From positions 61,355 through 125,354 of the forward strand of contig JBGURX010000048.1 in the NCBI GenBank assembly GCA_045132235.1: 64,000 nucleotides of DNA, given 5' to 3'. This document shows, piece after piece, positions 1 through 8,286 of the stretch; within the stretch, counting starts at the first letter, position 1; each line of letters starts with the position of its first letter. The position numbers and the translations under genes are program-made. The DNA is from UBA1756 sp045132235 (GTDB lineage: Bacteria > Bacteroidota > Bacteroidia > Bacteroidales > WCHB1-69). The notes beneath the pieces are model-generated. The model made no database searches, had not been told where the DNA came from, and was given only the letters and a program-made list of their open reading frames with translations.

Positions 1-42
1 GCAATAAATTAAAACAACTCATCACCGAAAGAAACCACTGAA

Positions 43-564
43 ATGTCTGATTTCGATCAACTTATCAAAGAAAAAATCAACTCCAAGGAGTACGCTTATT
101 CTGCTAAAAATTGGCAGAGTTTCACCCAAAAAGCGGGCTGGCGGAGAGGATTTTCGCTGACGCACTGGCTGCTGACGGGTGCCGCGGTGGTGGTCGTGGC
201 GGCAGGCGGTGGTCTGGCCTACTGGTTGTGGGCAGGCGGGAAGCAGCCGGTGGATGCACGCATGCAGGAGCAACCCGCCGTGGAGGAGGCGACAACGCCG
301 GTGACGGAGATGGAGGCCAGCACAATGGAAATCTCAACGGAAACGACAGAGCCCACGGATATTACAACAACACAGGCAGTTACAACGGAGCCGGCGGCAA
401 CCCACCGCAACACGCCCCCGAAAGCAACGCAGGAAGAGAGCAGTATGCCCGCTGCCGACACGGTGGGAACGAGCCATACACCCGTTCAGAAACCCGCTCG
501 CAGAGAGCGGATTACCCGCATTTTTGTCATCGACCCCGACACGATTCCGTCAAACGATTTTTAG
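43..564 (+). CDS. Single-pass membrane protein, anti-sigma-like
   Basis: This 173-residue protein has a charged N-terminal cytoplasmic part of about 38 residues (beginning MSDFDQLIKEKI), one clear membrane segment at about residues 43-65, and a low-complexity Thr/Glu/Ala-rich tail of about 100 residues that would lie outside the membrane. The pattern matches the small anti-sigma-like proteins that follow ECF sigma genes in many Bacteroidales, but no domain is certain. Its upstream partner would lie outside the window. The 42 bases before it hold no promoter I can see, so it probably continues an operon entering from the left. The Thr-rich tail could be a flexible periplasmic linker. The function is inferred from layout only. 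Confidence 0.6.
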   Translation: MSDFDQLIKEKINSKEYAYSAKNWQSFTQKAGWRRGFSLTHWLLTGAAVVVVAAGGGLAYWLWAGGKQPVDARMQEQPAVEEATTPVTEMEASTMEISTETTEPTDITTTQAVTTEPAATHRNTPPKATQEESSMPAADTVGTSHTPVQKPARRERITRIFVIDPDTIPSNDF

Positions 565-589
565 CCAACGCCGTTATTTAAAAAAGTTG

Positions 590-597
590 TATTTTTG
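590..597 (+). promoter_or_regulatory. Bacteroidetes -7 box (TATTTTTG)
   Basis: Perfect TAnnTTTG motif 22 bases before the acyltransferase start codon. It gives a very short leader. No convincing -33 element is visible. Confidence 0.65.
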
Positions 598-619
598 CAG
601 CTGGAAATCTATCTATTGA

Positions 620-1774
620 ATGGCTGAAAAATTCGACTCTATCCGACACTTCAACATGAGGGAATTGCCTGCTGCTGCGCACGAAATTCTCCACGACAAG
701 ACTGTGCAGCAAGTCATCCACGACTACAATTTCGGTATTCCATTGGAGAAACTGCAGCAAACGCAGTTCACTCATTTATACGACTTTCAGAAAGAGGTGC
801 TGGGGCGTTTTCTGAAATACTACTCCGACCGAAGCACCACAGAAGTTTCGTACACCATTTTGGGAGACAACCATTTCGACGAGCCCCGTCTGTACATCGC
901 CAATCACCGCGACATCATCATGGACTCGGCATATCTACAGCTTTACTTTTTCGATCACAACCTCAACTCCACCAAGATTGCCATCGGCGACAACCTTGTG
1001 CCCGATCCGTTAACGCTGAAAATCGCCAAAGCCAACAAGATGTTCCTTGTCAAAAGAAGCTCCTCCCTGCGCGAGAAAATCCTCAACTCAAAAGAGCTGG
1101 CCGAATACATTCACTACAGCATGGTGGAGGAGAAAGAATCGGTATGGATTGCGCAAAGAAATGGCAGAACGAAGAACGGAATCGACCTTACCCAGCAGGG
1201 GCTTCTCAAGATGTTGACTTACTACGACGACAGCCGCGATGTGCTGGACATTCTGCAAGAAATGAACCTCACACCGCTCACCGTCTCGTACGAATACGAG
1301 CCGTGCGACAAACTGAAAGCCAGAGAGTTGGCACTTTCTGAGAATGAAAAATACGTGAAGAAGCCCGGCGAGGACTTCAACAGCATCTGCCAAGGTATTT
1401 TTGGTTTCAAGGGGAGAGTGAATCTGGTCATCGGGCAACCCGTCAACGACGCCATTGCCAAAATTGACAGAAACCTTCGCAAAAACGACAAACTCACTGC
1501 CGTGGCACAGATCATTGACCAGCAAATCTACGCCAACTACCGCCTTTATCCCACCAACTACATCGCCTACGACACCGTTGAAAACTGCCATGATTTTGCA
1601 GAGCATTATACCGAAAAACAAAGAGAAGATTTCCTACAATATATTGACAAACAGTCCATAACAGACGATGTGGATGCAGAGAAAATGAAAAACTACCTGC
1701 TGAACATCTATGCAAATCCCGTCAAAACCCATATTGGCGGAACCATCATTCATTCTGAAGAAAACGATTGGTAA
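620..1774 (+). CDS. PlsC-like glycerophospholipid acyltransferase
   Basis: A 384-residue protein of the glycerol-phosphate acyltransferase superfamily, expected to transfer an acyl chain to a lysophospholipid or related glycerol backbone at the inner membrane. The acceptor motif is NHRDIIMD at residues 95-102, where the Asp lies six residues after the His instead of the usual five (HX4D). I recall the same NHRDI-LD form from other Bacteroidetes acyltransferases. The block around residues 168-175 (ESVWIAQRNGRTK) resembles the substrate-binding EGTRS-type motif. It has its own promoter at 590 and ends one base before the next gene, so it probably heads an envelope operon with the GT9 and lpxK genes. 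The exact acyl acceptor is unknown. Confidence 0.8.
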   Translation: MAEKFDSIRHFNMRELPAAAHEILHDKTVQQVIHDYNFGIPLEKLQQTQFTHLYDFQKEVLGRFLKYYSDRSTTEVSYTILGDNHFDEPRLYIANHRDIIMDSAYLQLYFFDHNLNSTKIAIGDNLVPDPLTLKIAKANKMFLVKRSSSLREKILNSKELAEYIHYSMVEEKESVWIAQRNGRTKNGIDLTQQGLLKMLTYYDDSRDVLDILQEMNLTPLTVSYEYEPCDKLKARELALSENEKYVKKPGEDFNSICQGIFGFKGRVNLVIGQPVNDAIAKIDRNLRKNDKLTAVAQIIDQQIYANYRLYPTNYIAYDTVENCHDFAEHYTEKQREDFLQYIDKQSITDDVDAEKMKNYLLNIYANPVKTHIGGTIIHSEENDW

Positions 1775-1775
1775 T

Positions 1776-2783
1776 ATGAACGATCAACAGCCTCCGTCGG
1801 CGCAAAAAATTCTCGTCATACGCTTCAGTTCCATTGGAGACATTGTGCTCACAACACCGGTAGTTCGTGCCATAAAGCAGCAGATTCCCGGAGTTTCCGT
1901 GCACTTTTTAGTGAGAAAAGGCAATGAGATGCTGGTGCGCAACAACCCGTATATCGACAAGGTTCATCTTTACGAAAAATGCGACTCTTCCTTATTGGAA
2001 ACCCTTAGAAACGAGCATTTTGACTTCATCGTGGATCTTCAAAAGAACCACCGTTCACGCAAAGTCGTGAAAAAATTGCATTGCCCCCACAGCTCATTTC
2101 CGAAATGTAACATCAAAAAGGCCATCTTTGTACGCACCAAGATCAACTTCCTGCCCGGCGTGCACATTGTGGACCGTTATTTCCAGGCGGTGAAGGGCCT
2201 TGGCGTGACCAACGACGGCAAGGGATTGGACTTTTTCATTCCGGAAACAGACCGCTTTGATGTACAGGATCTTCCCGCAGGGTTTGAAGACGGCTACATT
2301 GCGGTGGCCATCGGTGCCAAACATGCCACCAAAAGGATTCCCGTGCAGAAGATCATCGAAATCGGCAATCTTTTGTTCAAGCCCATGGTACTTTTAGGCG
2401 ACAAGCAGGATCGGTTCACCGGCGATGAAATTGTACGCCAGATGAACGGCAAAGCCCTGAATCTCTGCGGGGAATACAATATCAACACCTCCGCTTCCAT
2501 CGTTGAGCAGAGCGACTGCGTGCTGACCGGCGACACGGGGCTGATGCACATTGCCGCTGCCCTGCACAAGCCCATCACCTCGCTATGGGGCAACACCGTG
2601 CCGGAATTGGGCATGTACCCCTACACGGCATCCGGAGCGCCCGAATGCCGCATCTTTGAAGTGCCCTACCTGAAATGCCGTCCCTGCTCGAAACTCGGCT
2701 TCAACAAATGTCCCCACAAACATTTCAAGTGCATGAACCTCATCTCCTCGTATGAGGTGGCCGATTGGATAAATCAATTTTAA
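1776..2783 (+). CDS. Glycosyltransferase family 9 (heptosyltransferase-like)
   Basis: The protein has 335 residues. The start is set at the ATG at 1776, one base after the previous stop; a longer in-frame reading exists but overlaps the acyltransferase. The N-terminus ILVIRFSSIGDIVLTTPVVR is the classic GT9 donor-side signature (RFSSIGD), and the C-terminal half carries SDCVLTGDTGLMHIAAAL, the family motif for nucleotide-sugar binding. GT9 enzymes add heptose or a related sugar to the LPS inner core at the cytoplasmic face of the inner membrane. A Cys-rich C-terminus (CRPCSKLGFNKCPH) is common in GT9 members. Sitting directly before lpxK supports an LPS role. The sugar is not predictable. Confidence 0.88.
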   Translation: MNDQQPPSAQKILVIRFSSIGDIVLTTPVVRAIKQQIPGVSVHFLVRKGNEMLVRNNPYIDKVHLYEKCDSSLLETLRNEHFDFIVDLQKNHRSRKVVKKLHCPHSSFPKCNIKKAIFVRTKINFLPGVHIVDRYFQAVKGLGVTNDGKGLDFFIPETDRFDVQDLPAGFEDGYIAVAIGAKHATKRIPVQKIIEIGNLLFKPMVLLGDKQDRFTGDEIVRQMNGKALNLCGEYNINTSASIVEQSDCVLTGDTGLMHIAAALHKPITSLWGNTVPELGMYPYTASGAPECRIFEVPYLKCRPCSKLGFNKCPHKHFKCMNLISSYEVADWINQF

Positions 2784-2784
2784 A

Positions 2785-3837
2785 TTGAAAAAACTGCGAC
2801 TTATATTGCTTTCTCCGATAGGTGCCATTTTTGGCATCATTGCATTGATACGCAGAAGATTATACAATAAAAAAAAGAAGCGTTTCACCCCCTCTACTGT
2901 GCCAATAATTAGCATAGGCAACCTGGCTGTTGGCGGTACGGGGAAGACGCCGCACACCGAGTTTTTGATTCGGATGCTGCAAGAAAAGTACCGGGTGGCG
3001 ACGTTGAGCCGGGGCTATGGCCGACGGAGCAGCGGCTATATTCTGGCAGATGAGAGCAGCACAGCGGAGCTTATCGGCGACGAACCGATGCAGATGCATT
3101 TGAAGTTTCCGCAGGTGAAAGTGGCGGTATGCGAAAAGCGCCGGACCGGCATCGAGCGACTGCTGGCAGAAGCCGAGCCGCCGGAGGTGATTCTACTGGA
3201 CGATGCCTACCAGCACTTGGCGGTAAAAGCGCATTGTCAGCTGCTGCTCACCGACTATGCCACCCTCTACCCCACCGATTTTCCCCTGCCAGCGGGCAAC
3301 CTGCGCGAGTTCGGCTGCGCCGCCAAAGAAGCCGACATGGTGGTGGTGACGAAATGTCCGTCCACACTTTCCCAAAAAGAGGCAGAACGCATTGAAAAAA
3401 AGCTGAAGCTCCAGCCTCATCAACAGTGTTTTTTCAGCACATTGTGCTATGATGCCCCACATCCGTTGACAGAGGCAGCACACCATTTCCTGCTGGATGA
3501 AAAAAGTAATATTTTTCTTTTTACCGGCATTGCCCATTCCGAGCCACTTTATCAATATTTATCATCACAATACACTGATGTAAAGAGTATTGCATTCGGA
3601 GACCACCATCGGTATCAGGAATTTGAAATCAATAAAATATGCCAAAAAATAGCATCTTCTTCCCATAAAACTGCCCTTTTTACTACAGAGAAGGATGCGG
3701 CGCGGCTGTATGGAACGCCCTTATGGGAGCAATTGTCAGGGCTGCCGTTTTTTGCGGTGCCCGTACAGGTGAAATTCCTATGGGGGGAGCAGGAGTTTAC
3801 ACGGCGAATTTCAGAAGAAGCAGTGACTAATCATTGA
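2785..3837 (+). CDS. lpxK: Tetraacyldisaccharide 4'-kinase LpxK
   Basis: LpxK phosphorylates the 4' position of the lipid A disaccharide with ATP, giving lipid IVA at the inner membrane. The 350-residue length fits. An N-terminal hydrophobic anchor (about residues 5-22) is followed by a P-loop GGTGKT at residues 50-55 and the SRGYGR motif. The aspartate-rich stretch ILLDDAYQH at about 137-145 is also typical. The only sensible start is TTG at 2785, one base after the GT9 stop, which suggests translational coupling. The first residues (MKKLRLILLS) fit LpxK N-termini. It ends the acyltransferase-GT9-lpxK operon. Confidence 0.93.
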   Translation: MKKLRLILLSPIGAIFGIIALIRRRLYNKKKKRFTPSTVPIISIGNLAVGGTGKTPHTEFLIRMLQEKYRVATLSRGYGRRSSGYILADESSTAELIGDEPMQMHLKFPQVKVAVCEKRRTGIERLLAEAEPPEVILLDDAYQHLAVKAHCQLLLTDYATLYPTDFPLPAGNLREFGCAAKEADMVVVTKCPSTLSQKEAERIEKKLKLQPHQQCFFSTLCYDAPHPLTEAAHHFLLDEKSNIFLFTGIAHSEPLYQYLSSQYTDVKSIAFGDHHRYQEFEINKICQKIASSSHKTALFTTEKDAARLYGTPLWEQLSGLPFFAVPVQVKFLWGEQEFTRRISEEAVTNH

Positions 3838-3905
3838 TTATCAATTGTTTACATCTTCCTCAAGAGAAAATTTACAAAACCATCTGAGGATAGCCATAAA
3901 AGTCG

Positions 3906-3913
3906 TATTTTTG
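3906..3913 (+). promoter_or_regulatory. -7 box (TATTTTTG) of tRNA-Gly
   Basis: Perfect TAnnTTTG motif ending 11 bases before the first base of tRNA-Gly, so the tRNA has its own promoter rather than depending on readthrough from lpxK. Confidence 0.7.
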
Positions 3914-3924
3914 CAGCCTCAAAA

Positions 3925-3997
3925 GCGGTAATAGCTCAGTTGGTAGAGCGGCAGCTTCCCAAGCTGCAGGTCGCGGGTTCGAGACCCGTTTACCGCT
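3925..3997 (+). tRNA. tRNA-Gly (anticodon CCC)
   Basis: Full cloverleaf. The 7-bp acceptor GCGGTAA pairs with TTACCGC. The anticodon stem GCAGC/GCTGC encloses loop TTCCCAA with anticodon CCC at 3958-3960. The T-arm GGGTTCGAGACCC is canonical. It reads GGG codons. The 3' CCA is not encoded in full (TCAA follows), so Cca must add it. Confidence 0.95.
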
Positions 3998-4011
3998 CAA
4001 TCCCTAACCCG

Positions 4012-4052
4012 AAAAGAGGCCGGAAACCACCACTTTCCAACCTCTTTTTTTG
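4012..4052 (+). terminator. Intrinsic terminator after tRNA-Gly
   Basis: Stem AAAAGAGG/CCTCTTTT with an inner GGAAA/TTTCC pairing and a run of T at 4045-4051. It sits 14 bases after the tRNA. The A-run on its left side could also serve the converging acetyltransferase gene. Confidence 0.75.
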
Positions 4053-4080
4053 TGCCTTGAAAGATAATTACGGTTCCCGA

Positions 4081-4635
4081 TTACAGTGACGGAAACACGC
4101 CCTGCTCCAATGCTCCAATATCGGAAAGCACGCGGGCGGGGATGCCGCCAATGGTGCAGTTGGACGGAAACGAACTGTTTACCACTGTATTGGCACCGAT
4201 GGCCACATTGTCGCCGATTGTGATATTCCCGTAAAGTTTGGCGCCCGGACCGACATAGACATTGTCGCCCAGCGTGGGCGTGCCATTGTAGTCGCCGATG
4301 GAGGTGGAGGGATGAATGCGGCAATTGGCACCCACACGCACGGCAGGATTGACCACCACCGTGCCGCGGTGCACGAGGCAGAGTCCCGGACCAAAGACAT
4401 TTTTAGGAATGGTATAGCCCAGTTTGAGCGCCAGCTGATGGTTCAGTACCTCCAAAACAGTGCGCGACACGATGCGCCAGCGCTGGCAATTGGTCAGATA
4501 CTCAAGTCGGCGCAACCGCAGCTGGAAGCGCAACTGGTCGATACGAAGCCAGTTGTAGAGGCTGACTTTGCGGAGCCCGTGGGCGGCAATGTCGGCCTTG
4601 ACATATTGTCGATATTCTTGGCGGGAGGTGATCAT
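4081..4635 (-). CDS. Serine O-acetyltransferase-like hexapeptide transferase
   Basis: A 184-residue protein starting at the ATG at 4635 (MITSRQEYRQYV); an upstream in-frame ATG at 4686 would add 17 residues and is less likely. The C-terminal half is a left-handed beta-helix of hexapeptide repeats (residues about 95-165: VVVNPAVRVGANCRIHP, IGDNVAIGANTVVN), as in CysE. The short N-terminal helical part resembles the compact CysE relatives found in capsule and polysaccharide loci rather than the longer E. coli CysE. No cysK neighbour is present. The acceptor could be serine or a sugar. It stands alone, convergent with tRNA-Gly. Confidence 0.78.
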   Translation of the reverse strand: MITSRQEYRQYVKADIAAHGLRKVSLYNWLRIDQLRFQLRLRRLEYLTNCQRWRIVSRTVLEVLNHQLALKLGYTIPKNVFGPGLCLVHRGTVVVNPAVRVGANCRIHPSTSIGDYNGTPTLGDNVYVGPGAKLYGNITIGDNVAIGANTVVNSSFPSNCTIGGIPARVLSDIGALEQGVFPSL

Positions 4636-4711
4636 TGTTTTTATTGAACGCAAATGTTGGAGAAATGTTACCGCATCATTCCACACACTTTAAAAATTGA
4701 TTTATTTTTAT

Positions 4712-4719
4712 TACTTTTG
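4712..4719 (+). promoter_or_regulatory. -7 box (TACTTTTG) of elbB
   Basis: Perfect TAnnTTTG motif 46 bases before the elbB ATG. It lies downstream of an in-frame TTG at 4697, so that TTG cannot be the start. Confidence 0.65.
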
Positions 4720-4765
4720 CACCTTGATTTGTCTTTCTAAGAAAAGTATTAAAAAAAGAAAAAAT

Positions 4766-5416
4766 ATGAAGAAATTTGCAGTTATTTTGAACGGATGCGG
4801 TCATTTGGACGGCTCTGAAATCCACGAGGCGGTGATGACCCTGCTGGCCATTGACCGTAACGGTTGCAGCTATACCGTTTTCGCCCCCGACGCGCCGCAG
4901 CACCATGTGATGAACCACCTCACCCGCCAGCCGATGGAGGGCGAACGCAACATGCTGGTAGAGGCCGCCCGCATCGCCCGCGGCGACATCCATGAGATTT
5001 CGGAGTACCGTCCCGAGGACTTCGACGCCCTCGTGCTGCCCGGCGGCTTCGGCGTGGCCAAGAACCTCTTCACCTACGCCTTCGACGGTGCCGACGCGAA
5101 AGTGCTTGACTCGGTGCGCAACGCCATCGTCGCCACCCACAAGGCAGGGAAAGCCATCGGTGCCCTCTGCATCGCCCCCGTATTGGTGGCCAAAGTGCTG
5201 GGCGACATCACCGTGACCGTCGGCTCCGACCCGGGCACCATCGCCGATGTGGAGAAGATGGGCGCCTCGCACGTTAACACGCAGATCACCGAGGTGATTT
5301 CCGACAAGCGCAACATGGTGTTCACCACGCCCTGCTACATGCTCCCCGCCTCCATCGCCGACATTGCCGACAGCGCGGAGAACCTGATAGAGACCATCTT
5401 GGACAACATCCAGTAA
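4766..5416 (+). CDS. elbB: ElbB-type DJ-1/PfpI family glyoxalase-like protein
   Basis: A 216-residue protein from the ATG at 4766 (an A-rich stretch precedes it). It has the DJ-1/PfpI fold, with the nucleophile elbow Cys135 in IGALCIAPVL and an upstream LPGGFGVAKNL motif typical of ElbB. The N-terminus FAVILNGCGHLDGSEIHEAV is diagnostic of the ElbB branch, whose E. coli member is linked to isoprenoid metabolism and has weak glyoxalase activity. It is cytoplasmic. It is a single-gene unit with its own promoter, upstream of the Hdr-like module but separated from it by a second promoter. Confidence 0.9.
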   Translation: MKKFAVILNGCGHLDGSEIHEAVMTLLAIDRNGCSYTVFAPDAPQHHVMNHLTRQPMEGERNMLVEAARIARGDIHEISEYRPEDFDALVLPGGFGVAKNLFTYAFDGADAKVLDSVRNAIVATHKAGKAIGALCIAPVLVAKVLGDITVTVGSDPGTIADVEKMGASHVNTQITEVISDKRNMVFTTPCYMLPASIADIADSAENLIETILDNIQ

Positions 5417-5466
5417 ACCCTGCATTTCCTTCAGAGGAATGCTCTCCCCATAATGCAAAAAAATTG

Positions 5467-5474
5467 TAATTTTG
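5467..5474 (+). promoter_or_regulatory. -7 box (TAATTTTG) of the Hdr-like operon
   Basis: Perfect TAnnTTTG motif 22 bases before the first HdrC-like gene. It is the only promoter seen before the four-gene module at 5497-9342. Confidence 0.65.
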
Positions 5475-5496
5475 CCGCTGATTTTTTAATATCATC

Positions 5497-6102
5497 ATGG
5501 GTAGTTTATACAGCTTAATCACACAGGATAGCCGCGCCAGCGAGGCGTTGAAAGCTTGCATGAATTGCGGCATCTGCACCGCTATTTGTCCGGCAGCCGA
5601 GTTCTTTGACTACGACCCCCGCCAGATTTGCGACACGGTGCAGCGGAAAGACGAAAATGCGATAGAGGCGCTGCTGCGGTCGGAGACCATCTGGGCATGT
5701 GGGCAGTGTATGTCGTGCAAGGCACGGTGCCCGCGCGGCAACGCTCCCGGTGAGATCATCTCCATTCTGCGCAAGCACGCACAGTCGCTGGGGTATTACA
5801 ACGAGCGCATCCGCGAGCAGCAGCGACGGCTGGCCTCCACTTTAGGCAACAACATCCTGAAGACCGGCTACTGCGTGCATCCCGACCTTGTACATCCCTC
5901 CCTGCATCCCGAACAGGGCCCGATTTGGGAGTGGTATGTGAACAACATCATGGACGTAGCGCCCAAACTGGGTGCGAATTACCACGGGGAAGGACCGGGC
6001 GCCCTTCGCGAAATTCACCAGAAAAACCTCGACGAAATCAACAAAATTTATGAAGTGACCGGCGGCCTCGAGTTTCACCAGAAACTGCTGGATGAAGAAT
6101 AA
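5497..6102 (+). CDS. HdrC-like 4Fe-4S dicluster protein
   Basis: This 201-residue iron-sulfur protein has two ferredoxin-type clusters: Cys21-24-27-31 and Cys68-71-74-78, each CxxCxxCxxxCP. This is the layout of heterodisulfide reductase subunit C, which passes electrons between the membrane or flavin subunit and the CCG-domain subunit. The C-terminal 110 residues (rich in Tyr, His and charged residues) have no cluster motif and may bind a partner. It is the first gene of a four-gene operon followed by a second, shorter HdrC-like protein, an HdrE-HdrD fusion and an HdrB-like protein. Cytoplasmic by sequence. The electron donor is unknown. Confidence 0.85.
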   Translation: MGSLYSLITQDSRASEALKACMNCGICTAICPAAEFFDYDPRQICDTVQRKDENAIEALLRSETIWACGQCMSCKARCPRGNAPGEIISILRKHAQSLGYYNERIREQQRRLASTLGNNILKTGYCVHPDLVHPSLHPEQGPIWEWYVNNIMDVAPKLGANYHGEGPGALREIHQKNLDEINKIYEVTGGLEFHQKLLDEE

Positions 6103-6131
6103 CACCGCCAAAAAAAACATATCTGCAAAGC

Positions 6132-6461
6132 ATGATTAACTTCGGATATTCCATCGCCCAGACCCGCGTTGTCAACCTCGACAGCTGCAACTTCGACAAG
6201 CTGAACGAGTTGGAGAAGCTGGTGCCCTCTTTCAAGCGCTGCATGAACTGTGGAGCCTGCACGGCCACCTGCAGCGCACAGCAATTCATCCCCTTCAACA
6301 TCCGCAAAATCAAATCCCTTTACCACGATGCACAGTACGACAAGTTGGCCAAAGAGTTGGAGAAATGCATGCTGTGCGGCAAATGCACGCTGGTGTGTCC
6401 CCGCGGGGTGAGCCTGCGCCCGATTGTGATGAACATGCGTAAGATCCTCAACACTAAATAA
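6132..6461 (+). CDS. Small HdrC-like 4Fe-4S dicluster protein
   Basis: A 109-residue protein with two 4Fe-4S motifs, Cys37-40-43-47 (CMNCGACTATC) and Cys79-82-85-89 (CMLCGKCTLVCP). It is close to the minimum size for an HdrC/GlpC-type electron-transfer subunit. It lies 29 bases after the first HdrC-like gene and 5 bases before the membrane subunit, so it is clearly co-transcribed. Having two HdrC-like proteins of different length in one operon suggests that they occupy different positions in a chain or serve two donors. Not a duplicate: outside the Cys motifs the two differ. Confidence 0.85.
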   Translation: MINFGYSIAQTRVVNLDSCNFDKLNELEKLVPSFKRCMNCGACTATCSAQQFIPFNIRKIKSLYHDAQYDKLAKELEKCMLCGKCTLVCPRGVSLRPIVMNMRKILNTK

Positions 6462-6466
6462 AAGCT

Positions 6467-8254
6467 ATGTCCGAACTTTTCCATCCGTTTGTACTTCCTT
6501 TCGTATTGGGTGCCATCTTCCTCTTCGGCATCTGCATCTGGAAATATGTGCGCTGGTTCAAGCAGCTGGACCGCTTGCAGCGCGCCGTCATCCGCAAGAA
6601 CATCCTTTCATGGAAAATCATCCCCGCCCTTTGGGAGTGTTTCCGCGAAGGCATCCTGCATTGGCGCATCACCCGTAAAAACTTGGTGCTGGGTTACATG
6701 CACCGCAGCATCGCCTTCGGCTGGTTCCTGCTGATTGTGGTCGGTTTCATCGAAAGCCACGCCACCCCCACCGTCAGCGGCTCGCATCCGGTATGGTTGG
6801 CCATTTTCTACCGCTATTTCATCCACTCGCACGGGGCTTTCAAAGGATCCATGCTGCTCACTACCATCATGGACGCTTTGCTGCTCTATGTGCTTTCGGG
6901 CATCCTGCTGGCGGTGGTCAAGAAATTCTATTCCCGTGCCCTCGGCATGAAGAAGGCCACCAAACATGTGTTTTTCGACCGCATCGCCAAAGCATCCCTC
7001 TGGTGCATTTTCCCTCTCCGCCTGCTCAGCGAGTCGCTGTCGGCCAGCATCTACTACAACGGCGGCTTCCTCACCCAGACCATCGGCAACCTCATTCCCA
7101 TTGAATTTGCCGCCACCTTCGAGCTGACCTCATGGACGCTCTACTCCATTGCCCTCTGCACCTTCTTCGTCACCCTTCCCTTCTCGCGTTACATGCACAT
7201 CTTCACCGAGATTCTGCTGATCATCTTCAGAGAATGGGGCGTGCGGGAGAAAAATGTGCGCACGGGCTACACCATGTACGAGCTCAGCGCCTGCTCGCGT
7301 TGCGGCATGTGCATCGACCACTGTCCGCTGAACACCGAGCTGGACATCAACAATGTGCAGTCGGTGTATTTTCTGCGTGACTTGCGATACAAGAGGAATG
7401 TCCTTGACATTGCCGACAACTGTCTGATGTGCGCCCGCTGCGCCTCCGACTGTCCCGTAAACATCGACCTGATGGCCATCCGCCAGCAGGAGCGCAACAA
7501 GCGCGAACTTGATACCGTGGGCAACTACTCATACCTTGACAACGTACAGCCCTTCAATGCCATCGGTCGTATCGGCTACTTCGGCGGCTGTATGTCGCAC
7601 CTCACCCCCGGCATCACCGAATCCATGAAGACCATCTTCGAGGCGGCCGGCCAAAAGTACTGGTTTATGGATGAAGGGCGCTCCATTTGCTGCGGGCGGC
7701 CGCTGATACAGCAGGGCTATAACCAGCAGGCCGCCGACCTGCGCCGCAAGGTGACCGAGCACATCAAGAAATCGAAAATCACCATGCTGGTCACCTCCTG
7801 CCCCATCTGTTATCAGACCTTCAAGAAAGACTATAAGCTGAACATTCCTGTTGTTCATCATACTGAATATTTGCAGATGCTCATCAAGAACGGACGTATC
7901 AAAGTACGGAAAGATGACCTGCGCACCGTGTATCACGATCCGTGCGAGCTGGGACGCGGCTGCGGCATCTACAAAGAGCCCCGCCAGGTGCTGAAAGCCA
8001 CCACCCACCTCGTGAAAGCCAAGCAGGAGGGAGAGGACAGCATCTGCTGCGGCATCAACCTCGGCGACACCCTCATCGACATCGACCAGCAGAAGAAAAT
8101 CCGCGACGCAGCGGTGAAAAACCTCATGTACAAGAAACCCGACATGATTGCCACCGCCTGCCCGATGTGCAAAAAGGCCTTCGTACACTCCACCACCCTG
8201 CCCGTGAAAGACATCGCCGAGATTGTGTGCGAAAATCTGAAAAAAGACAACTAA
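6467..8254 (+). CDS. HdrE-HdrD-like fusion: membrane cytochrome b plus CCG-domain iron-sulfur protein
   Basis: A 595-residue fusion. Residues 1-250 form about five membrane helices with conserved His residues (His65, His79, His98, His107, His120, His122), resembling the NarI/DsrM/HdrE cytochrome b domain that exchanges electrons with menaquinol. Residues 276-286 and 319-329 hold two ferredoxin 4Fe-4S motifs. Two complete CCG (CX31-38CCX33-38CXXC) domains follow: Cys375, 408, 409, 445, 448 and Cys493, 527, 528, 565, 568. These are the sites that carry the non-cubane clusters reducing disulfides in HdrD/HdrB. The family includes HdrD, DsrK, HmeD, QmoC and GlpC. Both CCG sites are intact, so catalysis is plausible. 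The substrate (a disulfide, or another soluble partner) is not known. Confidence 0.85.
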   Translation: MSELFHPFVLPFVLGAIFLFGICIWKYVRWFKQLDRLQRAVIRKNILSWKIIPALWECFREGILHWRITRKNLVLGYMHRSIAFGWFLLIVVGFIESHATPTVSGSHPVWLAIFYRYFIHSHGAFKGSMLLTTIMDALLLYVLSGILLAVVKKFYSRALGMKKATKHVFFDRIAKASLWCIFPLRLLSESLSASIYYNGGFLTQTIGNLIPIEFAATFELTSWTLYSIALCTFFVTLPFSRYMHIFTEILLIIFREWGVREKNVRTGYTMYELSACSRCGMCIDHCPLNTELDINNVQSVYFLRDLRYKRNVLDIADNCLMCARCASDCPVNIDLMAIRQQERNKRELDTVGNYSYLDNVQPFNAIGRIGYFGGCMSHLTPGITESMKTIFEAAGQKYWFMDEGRSICCGRPLIQQGYNQQAADLRRKVTEHIKKSKITMLVTSCPICYQTFKKDYKLNIPVVHHTEYLQMLIKNGRIKVRKDDLRTVYHDPCELGRGCGIYKEPRQVLKATTHLVKAKQEGEDSICCGINLGDTLIDIDQQKKIRDAAVKNLMYKKPDMIATACPMCKKAFVHSTTLPVKDIAEIVCENLKKDN

Positions 8255-8286
8255 CCCTTTATCATCTACCGAAATAAACACTGACC

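Noticed and set aside
1..42. End of an upstream sigma gene
   Set aside because: The 42 bases are too few to identify any protein.
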